Made by a program: the position numbers and the translations under genes
In this document: positions 59,662 through 64,000 of the stretch, piece by piece
Layout of the letters: each line of letters starts with the position of its first letter
Numbering within the stretch: position 1 is the first letter of the stretch
The notes under the pieces: model-generated
What the model saw: only the letters and a program-made list of their open reading frames with translations
Told to the model about the DNA's origin: nothing
The model's database searches: none
DNA from: Brevibacterium oceani
GTDB lineage: Bacteria; Actinomycetota; Actinomycetes; Actinomycetales; Brevibacteriaceae
Reading direction: 5' to 3'
NCBI RefSeq assembly: GCF_013623835.1
Contig: NZ_JABKDE010000002.1
Span: 434,001-498,000, forward strand
DNA: 64,000 nt

Positions 59662-60498
59662 ATGACGGCCATCGACGCACTGCCCGAACTCTGGACCGAC
59701 TGGTGCTACGCCGCCGGCGTAGCCGAAGACAAGATCAACGAGACTTCGCTCATGCAGTTCTCTCGACAGGCGCGACCTTCGAAAATGACCCTGTCGAAGC
59801 TGCGCAGAGCAATTGCGCCGGTCGGTACCGAAGCGCCGGCGTGGCCGCGCGAGCACCGGGCCGACTCGTCTTCGTTGCACCGCCTGATCTCCCGGACCGA
59901 CGTGATGATCCAGGACTGGACGACCAGCTGGCCACTTCGCCTGAGGCTTCGTCGGATGCTCTTCGCTGCGGTGCTCGTCGCACCGTCCGCCCACGGAGGC
60001 CTCGGCTTGAATCGAGCAGAGGTCAGAAGTCTCCGGCCAGCAGATCTCGAGCATCTGCGTGATCGCATCGGCGTCGCCGACGACACCAGTTCGTGCCCCG
60101 CGTGCGCCGTCTGGTCGTGGCTGGAGATCATCGGCACGAACAACGGGTGGTCGCAGGCCGCCGTCCGGTCGCTGGCGCACCGACGGGACGGGAACACGCA
60201 GGGTCACCGGCACGAACTACCTGACACGAGCCCGGACTGGCGAATGTGCATCGGCATGCTGCCGTCGATCGATCGCTGGGGGTGGATCGACGGCTACTCC
60301 TCGGTGCACCCGTCGTCGCTCTCGATGATCATCAACGCGATGTCCGTCGTGCTCGAGGGCTCAGAGCCGGTGCCCGCCCCGGAGCCGAAGCCGCGGGCTC
60401 CCGTCCGCGAGCTTAGCTACGCAGATATGGAGGCGATCTTCGCCCGCGCCGACGAGGTCACGGCCCGCGCTCAGGACCTCTTGCGGGAGTACGGGTGA
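59662..60498 (+). CDS. Integrase-like protein lacking a recognisable active site
   Basis: A 278-residue protein. The segment TSSCPACAVWSWLEIIG closely matches STCAPCAVHRWIRLVG of the neighbouring integrase, and GLNRAEVRSL resembles its GAMRRSEAASL. I find no HxxR box or tyrosine nucleophile motif, so it may be an inactive paralogue acting as accessory or directionality factor. The C-terminus is Pro-rich followed by a helix. Upstream G+C is low. Confidence 0.55.
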   Translation: MTAIDALPELWTDWCYAAGVAEDKINETSLMQFSRQARPSKMTLSKLRRAIAPVGTEAPAWPREHRADSSSLHRLISRTDVMIQDWTTSWPLRLRLRRMLFAAVLVAPSAHGGLGLNRAEVRSLRPADLEHLRDRIGVADDTSSCPACAVWSWLEIIGTNNGWSQAAVRSLAHRRDGNTQGHRHELPDTSPDWRMCIGMLPSIDRWGWIDGYSSVHPSSLSMIINAMSVVLEGSEPVPAPEPKPRAPVRELSYADMEAIFARADEVTARAQDLLREYG

Positions 60499-60684
60499 GA
60501 CCATGCTATCTCTGCATGCCAGGTTTCCTCTCTCAACATCGGAGTCAGCGATCGCCCGTGGTCACCCTCTGGCACCCTGACGCGCCCAAATCGTCTCTGT
60601 TTCCCAACACTGTGCGGGATTTTGTGCGGATTTATAGACAATACTGCTGCATGAGTCCGTCGAAACACCAGGTCAGAGGGCACG

Positions 60685-60795
60685 ATGACCGATGCACAGG
60701 GGCAGAGTAACTGGGTCTGGATGCCGCCATGGGGCCCCGAGAAGATCACCGAGGACGGCCGCGAACAGATGCGTGCCCTCGGCTTCAACATCTGA
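60685..60795 (+). CDS. Very small hypothetical protein
   Basis: A 36-residue frame (MTDAQGQSNWVWMPPWGPEK start) with AGAGGG before ATG 60685. It has an unusual Trp/Pro-rich middle. It sits on the chromosomal side of the integrase cluster and is followed by a terminator. The stretch 60499-60684 contains a tandem TGTGCGG repeat near 60612-60630 and an AT-rich TTATAGACAAT that could be its -10. Confidence 0.4.
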   Translation: MTDAQGQSNWVWMPPWGPEKITEDGREQMRALGFNI

Positions 60796-60850
60796 GTCCG
60801 TCCATTCGACCGGACTGAACGTCCCCGCGGGGACATCACCGATCCCATCG

Positions 60851-60889
60851 CCGAGGTGGGGCCACCCTGATCAGGAGGCCCCACCTCGG
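60851..60889. terminator. Stem-loop terminator
   Basis: CCGAGGTGGGGCC and GGCCCCACCTCGG form a perfect 13-bp stem after the 60685 gene. Confidence 0.75.
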
Positions 60890-61002
60890 CGCTTGTCATC
60901 GTTGGGCGTCCATGAGGTGACGGTCATGCAGATCACCGCCCCTGAATGCGGGCTCCCGGCTCCGACGTGAAAGAATGGGAGCCGACTTTCCAAGGAGACC
61001 AA

Positions 61003-61641
61003 TTGACGATCATCGCTGCCGCAGACGGGTCCGCCCTCGGCAACCCCGGACCCGCCGGGTGGGCCTGGTACGTCGACGACGGCTGCTGGCACGCCGGCGG
61101 ATGGAAGAATGCGACGAACAACCGCGGTGAGCTCATGGCCGTGCTCGATCTCCTCGACTCCACGGCCGAGGCGGATGAGGACCTCAAGATCTTCTGCGAC
61201 TCGCAGTACGTCATCAACGCCCTGACCAAATGGATGCCGGGCTGGAAGCGCAAGGGCTGGAAGAAGGCCGACGGCAAAGAGGTCCTCAACCGGGACCTGC
61301 TCGAGCTCCTCGACTCTGCGCTCAAGGGCCGCGACGTCGAATTCGAATGGGTCAAGGGACACAACAACCACGCGATGAACGAAGCCGCCGACGATCGTGC
61401 CAGGGCCGCAGCCACGGCCTATCAGAAGGGCACGGAAGTCCCCGAGGGTCCGGGCTACGTCCCCGCGGGGACGCCGTCGTCAAGCAACGCCTCCACGACG
61501 GACACGGCCCCCACGACCGTCGTGTCCTGCCGAGTGCCCGCTTCTGTTGCCGACGAACTCGTCGCCCGGGCGCAGGCCCGCGACATCCACCCGCAGGAAT
61601 TTCTGGCCGAACTCATCGGCCGCAGTTTGGAGAACGAATGA
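61003..61641 (+). CDS. rnhA: Ribonuclease HI with C-terminal extension
   Basis: A 212-residue protein from TTG 61003, which is five bases after AAGGAG; upstream in-frame ATGs lack such a site. RNase HI acidic residues: Asp8 (AADGS), Glu43 (NNRGEL), Asp66 (CDSQYV) and a fourth Asp in AADDRA. It cleaves RNA in RNA-DNA hybrids. After the nuclease domain (to about 150) comes a linker and a tail of about 45 residues (VVSCRVPASVADELV) resembling a ribbon-helix-helix motif. Its TGA overlaps the ATG of the ABC-F gene. Chromosomal housekeeping gene. Confidence 0.85.
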   Translation: MTIIAAADGSALGNPGPAGWAWYVDDGCWHAGGWKNATNNRGELMAVLDLLDSTAEADEDLKIFCDSQYVINALTKWMPGWKRKGWKKADGKEVLNRDLLELLDSALKGRDVEFEWVKGHNNHAMNEAADDRARAAATAYQKGTEVPEGPGYVPAGTPSSSNASTTDTAPTTVVSCRVPASVADELVARAQARDIHPQEFLAELIGRSLENE

Positions 61642-63236
61642 TTCAGGCCTCAGGCCTCGAGGTCGCCGTCGGTGCCCGCACGCTCATGTCCGAAGTCTCG
61701 TTCCGCGTCGACAAGGGCGACCGGGTCGGTCTCGTCGGCCGCAACGGTGCCGGGAAGACCACGCTGACGAAGGTGATCATGGGAGGACATCCCGCCACCA
61801 GCGGAGATGTCTCGATCTCCGGAACTGTGGGCTATCTGCCCCAGGACCCGCGCAGCGGCGACCTGCAGGCCACCGGCCTCGAGCGGATCCTGTCGGCACG
61901 CGAGCTCGACGTCCTCGTCAAGCGACTGCGCAAGGCCGAGCGGCAGATGGCCTCCCCGGATGAGAAGATCGCGACGAAGGCGATCGACCGGTACCCGCGC
62001 ATCGAGGCCGAGTTCATCGCTGCGGGCGGCTATGCGGCCGAATCCGAGGCCTTCGCAATCGCGGCGAATCTCGGCCTCGACGAGGACCTCATCAGTCAGG
62101 AGATCGGCACACTCTCCGGCGGCCAGCGCCGCCGCGTCGAACTCGCCAGGATCCTCTTCTCCGCCCCCGACACGATGATCCTCGACGAGCCGACGAACCA
62201 CCTCGACGCCGAATCCGTGCTGTGGCTGCGTGACTATCTCAAGGCGTATTCGGGCGGACTCATCGTCATCAGCCACGACCTCGATCTCATCGACGAGGTC
62301 GTCAACAAGGTGTTCTTCCTCGACGCCACCCGCCAGACCATCGATATCTACTCGATGGGCTACCGCCTCTACCTCAAGCAGCGCGAGGACGATGAGCGTC
62401 GACGCCGCCGCGAACGTGCGAACGCGGAGAAGAAGGCCTCGGCACTCACCGCGCAGGCGAACAAGATGATGGCGAAGGCGACGAAGACCGTGGCGGCCCA
62501 GCAGATGGCCAAACGTGCGGAACGTCTGCTCGCCGGACTCGACGACGAACGCGCCACCGAGAAGGTCGCGAACCTCCGCTTCCCGGCACCGGCCGACTGC
62601 GGACGAGTGCCGCTGACTGCCGAGGGACTCTCGCGCAGCTTCGGCTCCACCGAGGTCTTCACCGGTGTCGATCTCGCGATCGACAAAGGCTCACGGGTCG
62701 TCATCCTCGGCTACAACGGTGCGGGCAAGACGACGCTGCTGCGTCTGCTCGCCGGTCTCGACGAACCCGATTCGGGCCAGGTCGTGCCCGGCCACGGGCT
62801 CAAACTCGGCTACTACGCGCAGGAGCACGAGACGCTCGACCTCGACCGCAGCGTGCTGGAGAACATGAGCCGGAACTCACCGCACCTCGATGACACGGCG
62901 GTGCGCAACGTGCTCGGTTCGTTCCTGTTCTCCGGTGACGACGTGCACAAACCCGCCAAGGTGCTCTCCGGCGGTGAGAAGACGAGGCTGGCTCTGGCCA
63001 CGCTCGTCGTCTCGAGTGCGAACGTCCTCCTCCTCGACGAGCCGACGAACAACCTCGATCCGGCCTCGCGTGAGGAGATCCTCTCGGCCATCCGCCGCTA
63101 TGAGGGCGCGATCATCCTCGTCACCCACGATGAGGGAGCGGTGTCCGCACTCGATCCCGACCGGGTGCTGCTCCTGCCCGACGGTGACGAGGACCTGTGG
63201 AACGACACCTACCTCGACCTCGTCAGCCTCGCCTGA
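61638..63236 (+). CDS. ABC-F family ATPase
   Basis: A 532-residue protein with two ABC ATPase domains and no membrane segments. Domain 1: GRNGAGKTT, LSGGQ, ILDEPTNHLD. A charged linker follows (RRRRRERANAEKKAS). Domain 2: GYNGAGKTT, LSGGE, LLDEPTNNLD. ABC-F proteins act on the ribosome as translation factors or give resistance to ribosome-targeting antibiotics; which applies here cannot be told. Coupled to the RNase HI gene by ATGA overlap. Confidence 0.9.
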   Translation: MIQASGLEVAVGARTLMSEVSFRVDKGDRVGLVGRNGAGKTTLTKVIMGGHPATSGDVSISGTVGYLPQDPRSGDLQATGLERILSARELDVLVKRLRKAERQMASPDEKIATKAIDRYPRIEAEFIAAGGYAAESEAFAIAANLGLDEDLISQEIGTLSGGQRRRVELARILFSAPDTMILDEPTNHLDAESVLWLRDYLKAYSGGLIVISHDLDLIDEVVNKVFFLDATRQTIDIYSMGYRLYLKQREDDERRRRRERANAEKKASALTAQANKMMAKATKTVAAQQMAKRAERLLAGLDDERATEKVANLRFPAPADCGRVPLTAEGLSRSFGSTEVFTGVDLAIDKGSRVVILGYNGAGKTTLLRLLAGLDEPDSGQVVPGHGLKLGYYAQEHETLDLDRSVLENMSRNSPHLDDTAVRNVLGSFLFSGDDVHKPAKVLSGGEKTRLALATLVVSSANVLLLDEPTNNLDPASREEILSAIRRYEGAIILVTHDEGAVSALDPDRVLLLPDGDEDLWNDTYLDLVSLA

Positions 63237-64000
63237 AGCGCTCCTCGAGCATCGCGTCCTCCTCGGCCTCGGCCTGACCGTGGACCGTGGGGGAGGCGAA
63301 GCGGTTGTGACCGTAGCGGCTGCCCGGCTGTCCGATCTTCGCTCCCGCGTCGAGGGCGGCCTTATCGATGACGACGAGTTCGTTGTCGTTGCCGCCGCGT
63401 TCGGCAGCCTCGGCGGTGGCCTTGCGCTCCCGGCGAGCCGAGATCGCGACAGCGATGATGATCATGATCCCGAACGCGAACCACTGGAGCATATACGACA
63501 GGTGGTTGCCGGGATCGAGGTCGGGCATCGGCAGCGGAGTCAGACCGGAGTCGGTCTCATCACTGCCGGTCGATGACTGACTGCCCGTCGGTGACGCTTC
63601 GGCGTAGACGTGGGTATAGGAGTCGTCCATCCCGGGGATGCGGGCAGGGTCGATGGCCTTGATCATTCCCGGGGGATTGTCGTCATCGGACCCGTCCTGG
63701 GCCGCCTGCAGATGAGCGATGACGGTCTGCCGACCCTTCGGTGCCGCGGGCACGGAATCCGCTTCGGTGGTGAAGCCTCTGACCACAGCGATCGTCGGGC
63801 CCTGGGCGATGTGGAAGGGGGTGACGACGTAGAAGCCGGGCTGGTCCTCGACGGTGCGGTTGCGCGCGAGGACCGTGTCGGCATCCGCGTACTCACCGGT
63901 CAGTCGGACCTGGGTCCATTCCTCGGTCGTGGCCAGGGTCGAATCCGTGTTCGGCAGCACCGAGTCCACGGCAACGGGATCGGCGGAATAGTTCGCGGTG
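63223..64000 (-). CDS. SURF1-family protein, N-terminus beyond window
   Basis: An open frame of about 259 codons enters from the right edge. LSYMLQWFAFGIMI marks the C-terminal membrane helix typical of SURF1 proteins, and EWTQVRLTGEYADADTV with NRTVEDQPGFYVVTP and VVRGF is the conserved extracytoplasmic domain. SURF1 assists haem insertion into cytochrome c oxidase. Its 3' end overlaps the convergent ABC-F gene by 14 bases. Confidence 0.75.
   Translation of the reverse strand, partial: TANYSADPVAVDSVLPNTDSTLATTEEWTQVRLTGEYADADTVLARNRTVEDQPGFYVVTPFHIAQGPTIAVVRGFTTEADSVPAAPKGRQTVIAHLQAAQDGSDDDNPPGMIKAIDPARIPGMDDSYTHVYAEASPTGSQSSTGSDETDSGLTPLPMPDLDPGNHLSYMLQWFAFGIMIIIAVAISARRERKATAEAAERGGNDNELVVIDKAALDAGAKIGQPGSRYGHNRFASPTVHGQAEAEEDAMLEERFRRG

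Larger units (their letters stand above)
5448..60498. mobile_element. Integrative conjugative-type element (approximate extent)
   Basis: Seen: a tyrosine recombinase (57396-58586), a relaxase (44704-46947), a VirD4/TraG coupling ATPase (33984-38033), pilin-like, VirB8-like and cell-wall hydrolase genes, a fused RNA polymerase, a primase and a helicase, all absent from typical actinobacterial chromosome cores. Known: a recombinase plus relaxase plus coupling protein is the hallmark of an integrative and conjugative element. Inferred: the ends. The right end lies after the integrase cluster and before the chromosomal RNase HI gene. The left end could be near 4.1-6.1 kb or further left. I found no direct repeat that could serve as attL/attR. 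A plasmid that integrated by recombination is an alternative. Confidence 0.75.

Noticed and set aside
60499..60684. attR-like direct repeat
   Set aside because: The local tandem TGTGCGG was compared with the left part of the window by eye; CTGTGCGG near 1260 is too short a match to call an attachment site.
1..64000. CRISPR array
   Set aside because: No set of regularly spaced direct repeats was seen in any intergenic region.
1..64000. tRNA, tmRNA or rRNA gene as integration target
   Set aside because: No cloverleaf or rRNA signature was recognised by eye in the gaps, including 60499-61002 and 1251-1360; a tRNA scan would settle it.

Overview
The window comes from a high-GC actinobacterium. 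The flanking housekeeping genes on the right (RNase HI, an ABC-F ATPase, a SURF1-type protein), the codon use and the G+C-rich stem-loop terminators fit Micrococcales, for example a Brevibacterium-like host; the genus is inferred and was not searched. Most of the window, roughly 5.4-60.5 kb, is one integrative and conjugative-type element. It has a tyrosine recombinase, a relaxase with an HxHxH site, a VirD4/TraG coupling ATPase, a pilin-like protein, four single-pass VirB8/TcpC-like proteins and a polytopic cell-wall hydrolase. No attachment-site repeats could be identified, so the ends are approximate.

Layout. 1-4.1 kb: a PAS-like protein and a FabG-like reductase on the minus strand, then an ImmA/IrrE protease, a polytopic membrane protein and a PAP2-like protein, followed by an XRE regulator. 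Palindromes of the form TGGAA-N-TTCCA lie before the XRE gene and after it. 4.2-6.1 kb: small unknown genes and a LysM membrane protein. 6.2-25.4 kb (plus strand): an unknown, probably abundant protein, an archaeo-eukaryotic-type primase domain, a MoxR ATPase with a VWA partner, a double-AAA Hsp100-like ATPase, an array of four adjacent stem-loops, a UvrD-type helicase, then about a dozen small unknown, membrane and nuclease genes, and a Phd/RelE-like toxin-antitoxin pair with a probably leaderless mRNA. 25.4-56.5 kb (minus strand): an HU-like protein, an RNA polymerase operon, the coupling protein, a tail-anchored coiled-coil protein, a second Hsp100-like ATPase, the relaxase and the secretion-channel genes. 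The two arms converge on a strong terminator at 25.4 kb. 56.9-60.5 kb: an XRE regulator, the integrase, a possibly SOS-regulated DNA-binding protein and an integrase-like protein without a recognisable active site. 60.7-64 kb: host chromosome.

The outstanding gene is 28116-33800 (minus). It encodes an 1894-residue polypeptide that carries, in order, the signature motifs of the bacterial RNA polymerase beta subunit (GDK-N5-HGNKG, the SRxNxG region, the beta C-terminal segment) and of beta' (an LPVL-N3-LR start region, the WRDPVLR counterpart of NRAPTLH, the catalytic DFDGD triad and a bridge-helix segment). It is therefore a fused, single-polypeptide two-barrel RNA polymerase inside a conjugative element. 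It is co-transcribed with a 590-residue unknown protein through a TGA-C-ATG junction. The transfer module shows no VirB4-type ATPase in this window, although VirB4 is normally universal in type IV secretion. Two Hsp100-like double-AAA ATPases are present, one of them among the transfer genes. Several element promoters share a TAGANT core with CTTGA, GCGA or CTCG in front of it and TCGA boxes nearby. The RNA polymerase operon and the pilin operon share a further start-site sequence. A plausible but unproven reading is that the element brings its own transcription machinery to control transfer genes, or to transcribe its DNA on entering a recipient.
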